From Cyanoderma ruficeps (Eukaryota; Chordata; Aves; Passeriformes; Timaliidae), in NCBI GenBank assembly GCA_008694505.1, contig VZDJ01000033.1:4241745-4305744 (forward strand): a stretch of 64,000 nt of DNA. The letters are read 5' to 3'. The notes under the pieces are model-generated. The model was not told where the DNA came from and searched no databases. It saw nothing but the letters and a program-made list of their open reading frames with translations. A program made the translations under genes and the position numbers. Positions 11,492 through 24,200 of this stretch are shown piece after piece. Position 1 is the first letter of the stretch. Each line of letters begins with the position of its first letter.

Positions 11492-12265
11492 CTCCGGCCG
11501 CCGCCGCCGCCCTCGGCCGGCCGGGCCCGCCCCGGCCCCCGCCCCGGCCCCGGCCCCGCCGCGCTGCCGTACGGCAAGATGGCGGAGCCGGGTCACCCCG
11601 GCCCCCCTCGCCGCTGGGGAAGGGGTTTCTGTACGGCACAACATGGCGGCCGCCACATGGCCGCCGCCATTTTGGCCGAGGTGCAGCTGTACGGAGCAGG
11701 GCAGGTGGGGAAAGAGGGGTAAGCTCCCGGAGCCTCCCGCTTGCCTTGTTGGCGCAGCTGGGCGTCCGCCTCCCGACGAGCCGCTCGGTCCGTGGCAGCA
11801 GAGCCGTGAAAGGCGCCTCCGAGGGGAGGGGGCATGGTGGAGAGGGTTACTCTCACGGGGAAAAAGGGGGCGGGGCTGGGCCGGCTCCGTACAACACGAT
11901 GGCGGCACCCGTGCACCACATCATTCCTAGGTATACGTGTTACCGGACGCGCCCATCGGCGCTCTGCGCCAGGAGCCGACTCCTCACACTTCGCGCCGCC
12001 CTCTAGCCCGAGTCTCGGCCCCACCCCCAGCCTGCTGCCGCCTCGCGCTCCGCTTTGCCTCTCCGTACGGCAGCATGGCAGCCCCCTTGTGCGGAGACAG
12101 CGGCGCGTCGCTCCAAGCTGTGACGAGCCACTGACAGCCAATCGGCGCGAAGGCCGGCCGTGAGCAGTGCTCGCATTGGCTGGGTGCGGCGCGTCGCGCC
12201 AGCAGCCGCGCAGGGCCGCGCCGGGCGTGAGTGTCGGCGGCGGCCGCAGCCTCGGCGGGGCCGCC
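11492..12265. promoter_or_regulatory. Bidirectional CpG-island promoter of THAP4 and ATG4B
   Basis: The 774 bp between the two divergent start codons are very GC- and CpG-rich and contain no TATA box that I can see. There are a CCAAT box at 12138-12142 and an inverted one (ATTGG) at 12175-12179, close to the ATG4B start. Four related GTACGGCA..ATGGCGG words occur at 11569, 11631, 11889 and 12065. This is typical of a housekeeping divergent promoter; the transcription start sites cannot be read from sequence. Confidence 0.75.
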
Positions 12266-12275
12266 ATGGACGCAG
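12266..12275 (+). CDS. ATG4B: ATG4B coding exon 1
   Basis: Only 10 nt of coding sequence (Met-Asp-Ala plus one base) in a Kozak-like CCGCCATGG context. The donor is GTGGGT. It is too short to show as an open frame and was identified from the conserved MDAATLTY start. Confidence 0.92.
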
Positions 12276-15200
12276 GTGGGTCCCGGGCGGGTCCTGCCCG
12301 CGGCGCGGCGGCCGCGCTTCCCCTCGGAAGTCCCCGGCCCGGCCCGACGGCCGCTCGAGGCCCGCGGCCTCCCCGACGGGCGGCGAGCAAGGCGCCGCTT
12401 TCCCCCCCGGGCACGGCCCTGGGAACCGCGGCCCTCCGAAGCCTGGCCGCCCTCCCCGGTGGGGCGAAGGGGAAGGCGGTGGCTGCGTGGCGCTGGGGTG
12501 GGCCAGTGCAGGCCGGAGCCGGGCGGCGAGTCCCTCCTGCCCTCCTCAGCCCCGTGCTGCCGTCGTTCCTCGAAAGCTCCGAGCTCTGCCGCCGGGTCGA
12601 GTTTGCCCGGAGGGGGGGAGCCGGAGCGGGGAGCGGTGACAGGGCTGGTGTCGCCGTGCCTCGCTCCCCATGAAGGCTCGAGGGGCCAGAAGGCAGCTTA
12701 GGGGTAAGAAGGTGACTTTCGAGGGGTGAGAAGGTGTCGTCGGGGGGCAAATGGGCGACTCAGCCACTCGTCACCCTCACAGAGGGCTCTAGCAAAGCTG
12801 TTTGTGGTAGAGATTTTGGTTTCGTGCGGGGTAAAGTAAAAATAAGTGTTTGGCACTTGTGTTGGGACCCGCTTCCCTCCAGCCTTAGCGTAGTAGCGGC
12901 TTACACCCCCTCCGCAGAGATAAGTGTTGTTCCATAATAACAAACGCTTCCCTGTGCGCCGTGGGCTCCTCCTCCGCATCGCCGAGCACGGGTGTGCCGG
13001 GGATCCGTAGCTCCTGTCCCTCCTCAGGGCTGTCCTGACTTGTCTTGGCCTTCGTGCCGCTGTTGTTGTCAGCGTGGTCCGGCTGAGAGCGTCCCGGCTC
13101 TGCCGGAGCGTCCTCGGATCCGGTGTCACACCTGGGGACTCTGCGTGCCCCGCCGAGTGAACTCGCACCCCCTGATCCGGGAGATGTGTTTGCTTTCCCT
13201 TGGTGTGAGCCGTGCAAGGGGAGGAAAACTTTGCTGTGGTGGATGGTGGATCTCCAATGTGAGAGGAGCTCAAGCCCCTTGGTGTCCAGCCCTGCTCCCG
13301 AGATGGTTGGGGAGCTGGCAGCAAAAATTGGGACTGTTTGCTCCAGGCCTTCAAGAAAGATTCACACTTCAGTAGCCTGACTGTCCTCGCTGTCTGTCTC
13401 TTAACTCCTCGTTGGTGCTTGGATAATCAGGATTTGTCTTGCTAGGGGAAAGAAAAGATTTAATCTTTCTTCTGCAAAAGGGCAGAAGTAAGGGTTTGAG
13501 GTGTTTGGTGTTTTCCAGCAATGTGTTTTACTGAAGTGGTAGATTCACCTTTTCTTTTTGACTGTCTTTGAAATCCAGTTGTGTTCCTCCTTTGCCTTGG
13601 GTGAGGGGCCTGTATCAGCTAAAGGAGAGATCACCCACCTCATTTCTGATCCTTTAGTGGTGGCCTTAGTTGGAGGCTAAAGGATTTGGAGAGGTGTGCG
13701 AGCCAGGCCTGTTCAGAGAGTGGAGAAGCCCCAGGACCAGTTTGGGAAGGGAGGTACGGCAAAGCCTGGCTTTCCTGCAGTGCCACACTCCAAAGCTTGG
13801 CTTCGGTATTTTGTGTGAGAAGTTCTTCAGAGGGCAGGCTGACCAAGGTGGTTGGTGCTGGGAGAATCACCTGCCGTGTCTCTGTTTGAGTCACCCAAGC
13901 CTTCACTTGTTGTTACTTGTTTCCCAAAGCTGATGGGGAAACAAATGGCTTTGGCTGTGGTGTGGGAGATGAAGTTAGCAACTGTCAGGAGCTTTTGCAG
14001 GTCTGGCCTCCAGCACATTTGCAAACTGACAGCAGCACTCAAGGGCTGCTCCCAGCAGTGCCTCTGGGTGTGTTTGCTACAGGTTGGGATAGTGTTTTAA
14101 TCTCGAGTGTTTCATTGTGCTGATTAAGTCTATGAGAAAGGAGGGAAAGTTTCATCTTCTGCCCTAATTCTGTGTATTTAGAGAGTTGTTCTTGTGTCGA
14201 GATGATGGAGCACATCTCCTATGAGGAAAGGCTGGGAAAGCTGGGGGTATTCGGCCTGGAGAAGAGAAGGCTCTGGGGAGACCTGAGAGCCCCTTCCAGT
14301 GCCTAAAGGAGCCCCTGGAGAGGGACTTTGGACAAGGGCCTGAAATCCCACCACAAGGGGAAATGGCTTCCCACTGCCAGAGGGCAGACTTAGATGGAAT
14401 ATTGGGAAGGAATTTTTCCCTGTGATGATGGTGAGGCCCTGGCACAGGGTGCCCAGAGCATCTGTGGCTGCCCCATCCCTGGAATTGTTCCAGGCCAGGT
14501 TGGACAGGGCTTGGAGCACTGTGGTCTATTGGAAAGTGTCCCTGCCCATGGCAGGGGGTGGAATGAGATGAGCCTTAAGGTTCCCTCCAACCCAAACCAT
14601 TCTGGGATTCTGCTGCACAAAGCTTTGCCTTTCCTGCTGAGGCTTTCTGGGGTGAGGTGTTCTGCGGATCCCATGGAAGATGTGCCTGTGGGGCAGTGAT
14701 CCAGCCAGCCTCCCCTCATTCCCAGTGTGTGCAAGGCTCCTGGAAAGCGAGGCTGCCCTTCTCAGGGTGAGCTGTGCAGGGCTGGCACTCTGTTTTTTAA
14801 CTCTAAAAGCGTGTGAAGTTGAGCTGCGTGTTTTGATGTGCAGAGACTGCACATCCTTCTCTGCGGAAACTGCTGCTCCACCGTCCTGGATGCTCAGAGG
14901 TCGGTAATTAAAATAGACCGAGGGCTTTCTGAAGGTGAAGTTTTGGAGCACTGCCTGAGAAATGTGCTGATCTCACCCAGCTTCTGCAGCTCTGAGAGGA
15001 GCAGCTTCAAACAGGATTTCTGCTTGGTGAATTTCCAGATGTATTTCTTTCTCTTCTTCATCTCTGGCTATAAGAAGGAGAGAAAGGCTCCTGTGCAGTC
15101 TGTGATGTTCTTTGTGCCCTGGCTGAATTGTTTGGGTCCTGCTGGCTGGTATTTAGCCCATCTGGGCAATAGCACAATAGATGGACTTTGGAAAAGTGCT

Positions 15201-18200
15201 GGAACATATGAAGGTGGAGGCTTGTAAAAGAAACACTCAGTGACCTCAAGCCTTGTGGGGAGTTTACTGCTCCCATTATAAAGTCCTTGGTACTAACTGG
15301 GAGCAACCTCTTGAATTTTCTTCCCTGTGAAGGGGAAACCTGAACTCCTGCATTTCAACTGTTTTCTCCCCAAATCCCAACATGAATGTCTGACCACCTC
15401 TTTGGGATGCACATCTGGACACCCAGGGCCTTGTACAGAGCCAGGTGTTGGGCATTCAGCTGAAGGGCTGCAGGCCTGGGACTCTCCTCCCCGATGTGCA
15501 GAGTCATGGCACATGTGCTGCATTCCCTGAGCACACAGCTGGTCCAGCTGGGGATCCCACTCTGTCTGCTGACCCCCTTCCCCTCTGAGCTTTGGTGGAA
15601 GGGGAAGGACTCCAGCAGCCCCTCTCCAGCTGCTGATCCTTGCTGTGAAGTGTCCAGTTGCAAATCCTGTCTTTGCTAAAGACCTGGTGCTCTGCAAATT
15701 GCAGGGGTTGTGATATTTGAGCAGGTCAGGGAATGTTGCCGGGAAGGAGAAGGAGAGATTGTAGATAGCTTGATGTTCCTGTGTAGCATTCTTGTTTCAC
15801 TCATTTTCCTTAAGCTATTTGAGACTCCTGACAGATAGTTGGATACATAGCAGGCTTAGGAATTGACAAAATAAACCACAGAATATTCCTTGGGGCTTTA
15901 AAACCTTCCTGAGAACTTCAGTTTTTGTGTTAAGATCATGTTGATTACCTTTTCAAATCTGGACCTTTGCAAGTTTGGGTAGTAGATGTTCTCTGCAAGA
16001 GGGTTTTAACCACTTTGCTCAATGGAAAAGAGGCCCTCAGCATCAATGCTGTAGCTGATGACATGCATGATAGTGCCTGTTCTGGGAAATGGTGCAGTGT
16101 GACCCAGGGTGCGGTCCGAACACGTTCGGGGAGTCACCAGATGTCGCTTGGACACATCTTGGGGTCACTACTTGTGGTTTGGTTGCTGCGGTGCTCCTCA
16201 GAGAGGGCACCACTGGTTGCTAGCTGAAGGCTGGGTGTGTCCCCTTTAGGGACAGGAAAGGAGCAGGCAGACACAGCAGCAGTGAAGGAAAGGAAGTCTC
16301 TCTTCTACTTTATTTACATTTCTCTACTTTATATACATTTGTACAGAAATCCAGAGATTGGCTAGAGAGGTCACCACCTCTCAACCTGTGTGGTGGACAG
16401 CACCATCACTCAATTCTTCTCTCACAGGAGAAGAATGCAAACATTCCAAGAATAACTTTGTTTACATCAGAAGGCTGTGAGAAAGCTTCTGCAGAGGCAG
16501 AAAGCTAAAAACATCAGGGCGACAGTGCAGCTGCCAGGTGAAGTTTTAGATGTTTTCTGCCCCAGGCAGAGCCTGGAGCTGGCCTAACCTGGAGATCCCA
16601 CTGCTTTTCTGCCTGTGGAGCAGCTGGGAGGGAGCCAGGGCTGGGTCACCTCTGTGCCTCCCAGAGCTGAGGGGTGCAGGGCACTGGGACCATCTCCTGC
16701 CAGCCCAGGGGCTTTGGGGTGGGTGGGAGTCTCTGGGCCAGAACAGCTCTGATTCTGTAGCTTTGTCCGGTTTTAAAAACAAAAGGAAAAGCTCTCAAAG
16801 GTCTGTGATTTCTCCTTTCTCTCTCTAGCTACTCTTACCTACGACACCCTCAGGTTTGAGTATGAAGATTTCCCTGAGACCAAAGAACCCGTTTGGATCC
16901 TTGGCCGGAAATACAGTGTTTTTACAGGTATTTTGTGTGCACAGTGCAATGTTTTAAGGCTCCAGATGACTTTGTTAGTGTTGCACTTGGGTTTTAGCTG
17001 CCATGCTTCTGGCTGGCTGGCCGTTTCCGTGGACTCTGGAATATTTTTGGGCAGAAAGTTACCATATGGAAGTTGTTGGGACATGTCATGAGGGCAGGAT
17101 GGTGGAGGCAGGGGGTAGAAGGATGGTTTGCTGCTTCATAATTTGCCTGTGGCCATTGTGTCTTTGGGTTGATTTCAGCTATTCTGGGGGGGAAAGGCAG
17201 TGCTTTGTGCACAGCAGTGTCCGTTCCTCAGCCAGACTCTGTCTCTCTGGGCCTGCAGACTGCGAGGAGCAGAATTCCTTGGGAGGGTGAGTGGGAGGTG
17301 GGTTTAGCTGTCTGGGTGCCCCCCTGATGTGTGTCCCTTTCCATGCTGAACACTTTTCAGAGAAGGAAGAAATCCTGTTGGATGTGACCTCTCGGCTTTG
17401 GTTCACCTACAGGAAGAACTTCCCTGCTATTGGTATGTAGTCTGGAGGAGTCTAAAGACATCCTAGAAATTATTGTGACCCAGCTATCCCTAATAAAACA
17501 GTCCCCACAGGCATGGCATCATTTCCATTCATAAGAGTCTGAAATGAGCTTCATCTAATTGGTTAGACAGATTTTTGTTTATCTGATATTGAGAATTCCT
17601 CATCCCCTTGGGTAGGAGGGATAACAGCAGTTTTTAAAAGGACACAAAGAGTGGTTTGGGAAGCCTGCTCTTTTTTTAGGCAACATGGGAGGATTTTTGC
17701 ACTTCCATCACATCTTACGTCAGTCTAGTGTGAAATATTACTGAATTATGGTCTCGGGCTTGAAGTGGATTAAAATGATGAAACCTAGAGAATGATACAG
17801 AAATTACTGCCTTTGTGCATCTGCCCCAGACTCTGTGGGGCTGTTTCTTTGTCTAGGGGGAGTTAGGTGCCTGAAGTTTGTTACACAGAGGAGCTGTAGT
17901 GATAGGGGGAATATTTCCCAGTGAACTCCAAGGAGGGTGCCTTGGTTCCTTCAGATATTCTGCATGGCCTCTTCTGGGGTTTGGGTTTGTGTGCTGGGTG
18001 CAAGGTGTATCAGAGGAGATCTAAGATCAGGTAAACTGGACTCCAGGGCCTGCCCATGTCCCCCTTCTGTCACTGTCATCCCCAGCAACCGGTGGGAAAG
18101 GAACAAGGCTCGGGTTTGGAAAAGAGACTTTCTCCTAACTGGTCCTTCTGGTTTGTGCTGTTCTTTCCCTGCAGGAAAGCCCTCTGCTTCACAAGCTCTA

Positions 18201-21200
18201 AGACATCTTTGATGCAGTTTAATCCCTTTAAATTCATGTTTATGCACCATAGTTAAACATATGTTTGAGAACAAAAGGTTAGCACATGTTTAACTGGCTC
18301 ACAGACTTGTGTCAATTTTGGTTTCCTTGTGAGTCATTAAAGGCTGTGGGGTGAAGACAGACCCCATTTTCTGAGTCATTTCCCATTTACACCACAGATA
18401 TGATCTGCATGTCATATACAGTAAACCTCCTTCAGTATTTTTTCTCCCAGTCGTCCCTGTTACTGTTTGTCCCTTCCCTCTGTGCTAGTCCACTTAATTA
18501 TTGTAAGGGTTAGGGAACTGTCTAATGCTAATTTTGTAAAGCATTATCACTTTTGGAATTTGTATGTGTTATGAATTACTGGTGAAACTATAGAAGACAA
18601 CTGGTGGCCATTGAGAAGCTGATTAAATAGTCCTCCAGGTGATTTTTCTCCCTGTTTAGGACAAAGGAAGAAAGCAGCGTTACAAAGACTTGCAGAAGCT
18701 GTGCCCAGGCACAGATTACCTGCTGTGATCACACTGAACATTTGATCTCTGGGATTTGTAGTAACAGCCAGAGCTGCAGTGCAGGAGCAGCAGTTTCCTT
18801 TGGAAGGTCTGTCAAGGAAATGCTGTCAGCCTTGTGTCCTTTGTCCTAGACTTTCCAGCATGAGCTGATACCCAGCTTTCTCCAACAATATGCAGGATGT
18901 GTATTTTTTCTACTGCTTGGGTAGTGGTTTTTTTTGGCTAGTGCCTTTTTCTTGGCCTGACTACATTTTGTTCACTTTGAAATGTTACTTGTAGCCACTT
19001 CTGATGGAGGAATTCCCTGGGACTGGTTTGTTCTGCCTGATGAGTTGCCTACTCAAGATGAGGATTACAAGAGTCGTCTTTTACAAACACCTTGGTGTAG
19101 AATTGTGTCTGAATTGGGCCGAGAGTCTGCAGCCAGGCTTAAGGGCTTGTTCTTCTGAGAAATACAGCTCTCTCTTGGGTTGTTTGGATTTCCCTTGGAA
19201 TTTTTTTCCCCTTTCAGTTAGTGTTAGAGGAGTTGATTTATTTGTTTTTAAGGGATGCCACTAAGTTACTCATCGATAACCACATTTTTGGTTCTCAGTC
19301 TTGGGTGTGTGTGCTGAGCCAGTCCTCATTCCCTGCCTCGTTTCTTGGTGAACCTGCTGCCCATTCATTCTTCTCCCTCTTGGCACTGCCTCACTATTCA
19401 TTCCCTGTTTATTTTCTGTCCTTGTTTCCAGGAGGAACCGGTCCCACCTCTGACACGGGCTGGGGCTGCATGCTGCGCTGTGGCCAGATGATCTTTGCTC
19501 AGGCCTTGGTCTGCAGGCATTTGGGAAGAGGTAAACCAGTGCACAGCCCACACTGATTTCCAGGGCCATGTGCTCCCATGAGTGTAGCACTTGGAAGAAC
19601 AGAGATAACAAGGACACAGCTGGGAATTGCTGAGGGTTCTTTTAACTTTTTCTTCACTCTTCTCATGGTCATGGCTGTTTAGACAATAGTCTGCTTGGAA
19701 CTCTCTGGGAATATTTGTATTTTCTGATTTTGTGTTTGTTTATTTGCTTTCCTGTGGGTGATGGTACTTTATCCCAGCTGTAAGGATGTTTTCTGTTATT
19801 TTAAAATTAGCCCTTTACTGTTGGGAATGCCTCAGACGCTTAGTAATAATATGACAATGTGAAAATTGAGTTGGTCAATATGCAGGAAGAGAATTGCAGC
19901 TTGCAGCCTCTGGTTGCTAATGAGTACCATGTTAATTTCATATATCCCTTGTCTGTCCTAGACTGGAGGTGGATAAAAGGGAAGAGGCAGATGGATAATT
20001 ACTTCAACGTTCTTAATGCCTTCATTGACAAAAAAGACAGCTACTACTCCATTCACCAGATAGGTAAGAAGAAAGAAATGTTCAGACATAGCAAATGAGC
20101 TGAGGAAGGCTGTCACCTTGATACAAACTTCCCTGAAAAATCAGAGAAGCAGCCTGTTGCAGTGTTTCCTGTGGGGTGAGCAGCATTCAGGTCATAGGGG
20201 TGGTCTAGTGATCAGACACTGGGTAAAGCTTCTTGTGAGGCAACACTGCCCTTTGAACTTCTGTGCTGCTGCATTTCGGGGAAAGGATTTGCTCTGCAGT
20301 CCTTCAGGATGTGCTTCTCACCTCCACGAAACAGTAAATACTGCTGATTCAATGAAGTTTCCAAGTGAGAATTCTTCCCTGTTAAATACAAACCTGATTA
20401 GGAAGGGATGCAGCGTGGGTGACGTTATTGACTACATTATTCTGTTCTTTTGTTGTGATGCAGCCCAGATGGGAGTCGGGGAGGGGAAATCCATAGGCCA
20501 GTGGTATGGACCAAACACGGTCGCGCAGGTGCTCAAGTAAGTGCTGCCCTTTTCCTTTCCTCCCTTCAGGCAGGCACTGGGGCTGGTTGGTGTGTGGTGC
20601 CTCTGAGTTGACAGGGTTCTGCCTGGCTTTGAAGCATGGGCTGCCTTTAATAACACCCTCCCTCCTGTCACCATTCTCCCCTCATGTCAGTAGGGGAGCA
20701 GGTGGCTCCCTGGAGTAGGCTGGAGTTGCCTAACAGCAGCTTTCCCAGGTCAAAGCACATTCCACAGCATAAATGATAACACCAGTCTCTTCTAGTCCAG
20801 TTTCTCCTCTCTGATACACCACAAGCTTTGCCTTGTAGTTGTATTGATCCTTCATTACTGACTTGTTTTTCATTTTCCTCTAGAAAACTTGCAACTTTTG
20901 ATACGTGGAGTTCCCTGGCAGTACACATAGCCATGGACAACACAGTGGTGATGGAAGAAATCCGTAAGTGTCTATGTGGAAGTAGAATGTGGTATATCCC
21001 GGACAGCAAGAGCCCAGAAAAAAGCTGGAGGGCACAAGAAGCATGAAGTACATGTTCTGTCTTTGAGAAATTGTTCCCTGTGAGGGTGGTGATGCCCTGG
21101 CACTGGTTGTCCAGAGCAGCTGTGGCTGTCCCATTCCTGGAATTGTCCAAGGCCAGGTTGGATGGGGCTTGGAGCAACCTGGGAATAGTGGAAGGTGTCG

Positions 21201-24200
21201 CTGCCCGTGGCAGGATGAGCTTTAAGGTCCCTTCCAATGCTTTTGGTCTGTGACAGCTGTGTCCAGGTGTGCTAAAATAAGGTGAGAATTGCTGTTCTAG
21301 GGCGAGGAAAGGCCTTGTTTGACTTTGATTTCATCTGATGATGCCTCTGGATCAGGAGAGAAGGTTTGCTGACCTTCAGACAACATATGGGAGCTGCTTG
21401 GTAGGCAGTGTGAGACTTGTCTATGGCCACAAGGAGCAAGCAGTAAATGGCTGGTTCCTCTGTCACATAATTGGTAGGGAGGGTTCTGCTATTGGACAGA
21501 GTAAGAAAGCCAGAACAGATCTGAAGAGGAAAGGGGCCAAAATTGGCATGGGGAAAGGATAAGGGAATCTACCAGTCTCGTCACTTTAAGGAATTTTCAC
21601 TGGTGGTTTCTTCTTTTTTTGTTTTTTTGTTTGTTTGTTGGGGCATCCTGCCCACAGGCTGGCTCTGGAGGCTGAGCAGCTCTTCTTGCCCATCCTTAGC
21701 CTGCCTGCTCTGGCTGCAGCACTGCAGTAACCAAAGCTACAAAGCTGAGCACCTGCACTGCTGGTTGCTGCAGTCCTGCATGGTCCTGGCCTCAGCAGCT
21801 TTCCCATGGCTAATTCCTGAGGCAATGAACCCACCCAGCACAAACCTAGCAGTGTTTCTGCCATGGCAGTGCTCTGAAACAGCTGGTTACAGGTGAGATG
21901 GTGGCAGGCACCATTTAGACTGGCTGCCACAGGGCCAGCATCAATAGCCAGGTAATTTCTGCCTGGAGTGCAGGACAGTCACTTTGTAAAGTCACATCTC
22001 TTGTCAGGTAGTCTCAGTTGGATCTGGCTGAGAAGCGTGTGTCTTACCTTGGCTGAAGGTATATGCTGATGCCCTTGGCTTAAACAAAGGCCAGTTTTAA
22101 AACAGAAATTGGGTTATCTTTCATCTTGAGCCTGCAAATATGACTTCTAGAGCTGAAGCGTGCTGGCTGCGAGGCTCAGGTGTGCTGCAGGCTCTGGCTG
22201 TTCAGCACTGATGCTGCTTCAAGTGACATGTCCCTACAACTTGTCATGGGCAGGGGTGTGTGTGCTTGTTTTCCTCAAATGTGGATCATAATGTACCTGT
22301 TCAGGGCCTGAAAGTCACTCACTGTGTGAGTGGGTCTGATGTGTTATATATCTATAGGTTTGTGTTTGATACCTTGTGCCCCAAACATTGTAAAAGGATA
22401 AAAGTAATGTTGTTTCATACGTCTGTGAATTCGGTCACTGATTGGGTTCACCCAGAGGTTCACAGGAAATGCCTTTTGTGACAGCAGTGAAGAAACATAA
22501 ATCTTTATCCCTTCTGTGTCAGTGTTCTGTGAGAAAGGGGATCTCAGTTGGGCCTGAGGTGGAGGAGAATCCTGTGCATCACAAAGGTGGTGAGAATCCT
22601 AGAGCCAGTACCTGCCAGCAGCAGCTGCAGCAGGAGAGGTGTTGTGTTAGATCTGTTGGAATGTGTTTGTAGTAAATGGTTTGGATCCAGCTGGGAAGCT
22701 TTAGGCAGGTTCTTCTCTGCTGTGGCACCACAGAACTGCAAAGCCTGCCAGATAGCAAGATGAATTTAGCCTGTGCCAAGCTCTCTGCTGCTTAAACTGC
22801 AGGTAAATGTGATGATACACAGTGCAGGATTGCCACGTGCTTTGCCTGATGAGGAAACCTGCAGTGACACCCCATTCAGCAACAGCCCTGGCTTGGTTTC
22901 AGATCATCTGGGCAGGTCATCTGCAACAAAAAAACTCCTTTAACAGGAGAAATTGCTACAAATAATGACTTTGTGTTTCCTCAGAACCTCTGGTAACTAT
23001 GCCTGTGCATCAGATGCACAGGTACACCTTCTCCCTTCTTGAGGAACAGTGTAGTGAGGAACTGCAAACATCTGTGCAGGTTGTCTCTCCTCCTGGGGCT
23101 TTAGATCCAAGTCCTATTTCTTCTAAATTTAGGTGTAATATTGTCCTCATTCAGCTGGGTTTGAAGCTCTCAGTAGTGAATAAATACCCAGCTGAGATGG
23201 CAAATGGCTGGTGATTAAGGTGTTTGTTTACATCATGTCCTACCTCTAGAGTGTCCTGGCATTCGGTTTAGGCTGGGAATAAATTAAATGAGCCTCTGGC
23301 ATTCTGTCCAACTGCCTTGGCTTCATGATTCTTTAATCACGCTGTGGGTTTCTTTGAGGTTTGGGTTGGGTTGTTTTTTTTTTTTTCACACACCCAGCAA
23401 GTAATTAAATTGGCCAGTGAGACAGGTAGGCTTGGAGTTGTTTCTGGACCACAATTTACATAACCTGGGTGCATTACAGTCTGACTGTTTGTTTGTCAAG
23501 CCTTTAGGATGAGGATGCAGAGTGCTTATGTCATGTGTATGCCCTAAGGAGTTCTGCTGCCCCATATCTTAGAGGCAGAGCTCATGCTGCAATTGCAGAG
23601 TTTAATGACCATCCTCCTTCAGGTCTGTAAAGTAGCTTGTGAATGATCCCAAATAAAATGTAGGAAGGCTTTTGTGACCATTAGGAAAGTTACAACTACT
23701 CTAGACAGATACCTTTAGGAAAGTTATAACTACTCTAGACAGATACCATGTTTGTATCTTGCTACAGCTACTTAATTACAGGTGAATATTTCCTATTTTA
23801 ACTTATAATGCTGTCCTCACTCAGTTCATTCATATCCTCTGTGAACTCCTCCGGAGTTGGACACTCCAGATCTTTCCTCTTTCTGCCTACAAGCTTTGTG
23901 AATTCAGGACAGTTGTCTGACCTGCTAGGCAACTCATCCAGCTTTCTTGGCACCTTTCTGGAAGAATTTGCATTTCTGCTGCCCAGCAGTTGGCAGCTGT
24001 GAGTACAAGGTGCTGTGGCTTGGTGTGAACTCAGCTGAGGCTGAGCCCTGCAGCAGCCATGCACACACATCCCACAGCCCCAGCACAACCTCTTCAAGCT
24101 CCTCTTGGGTTGGAGTGCTGGAGGCTTTTGGTAAAGAGCAGTCCTTGATCAGAGGAATGACTCAAGGTGTGGAAACAGAGTTCTGATGCTTTGTGCTCCT

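Larger units (their letters stand above)
12276..16828 (+). other. ATG4B: ATG4B intron 1
   Basis: The first roughly 400 bp continue the CpG island. The intron also holds a CR1 copy at 14200-14620 and an antisense solo LTR at 16098-16524. I see no other gene in it. The open frames at 12160-12750 are products of the GC-rich composition. Confidence 0.7.

Noticed and set aside
11593..12750. Long minus-strand open frame (385 codons) across the THAP4/ATG4B promoter
   Set aside because: Composition is dominated by Pro, Arg, Ala and Gly, as expected from stop-poor CpG-island DNA. It overlaps the divergent promoter and ATG4B exon 1 and has no recognisable domain.
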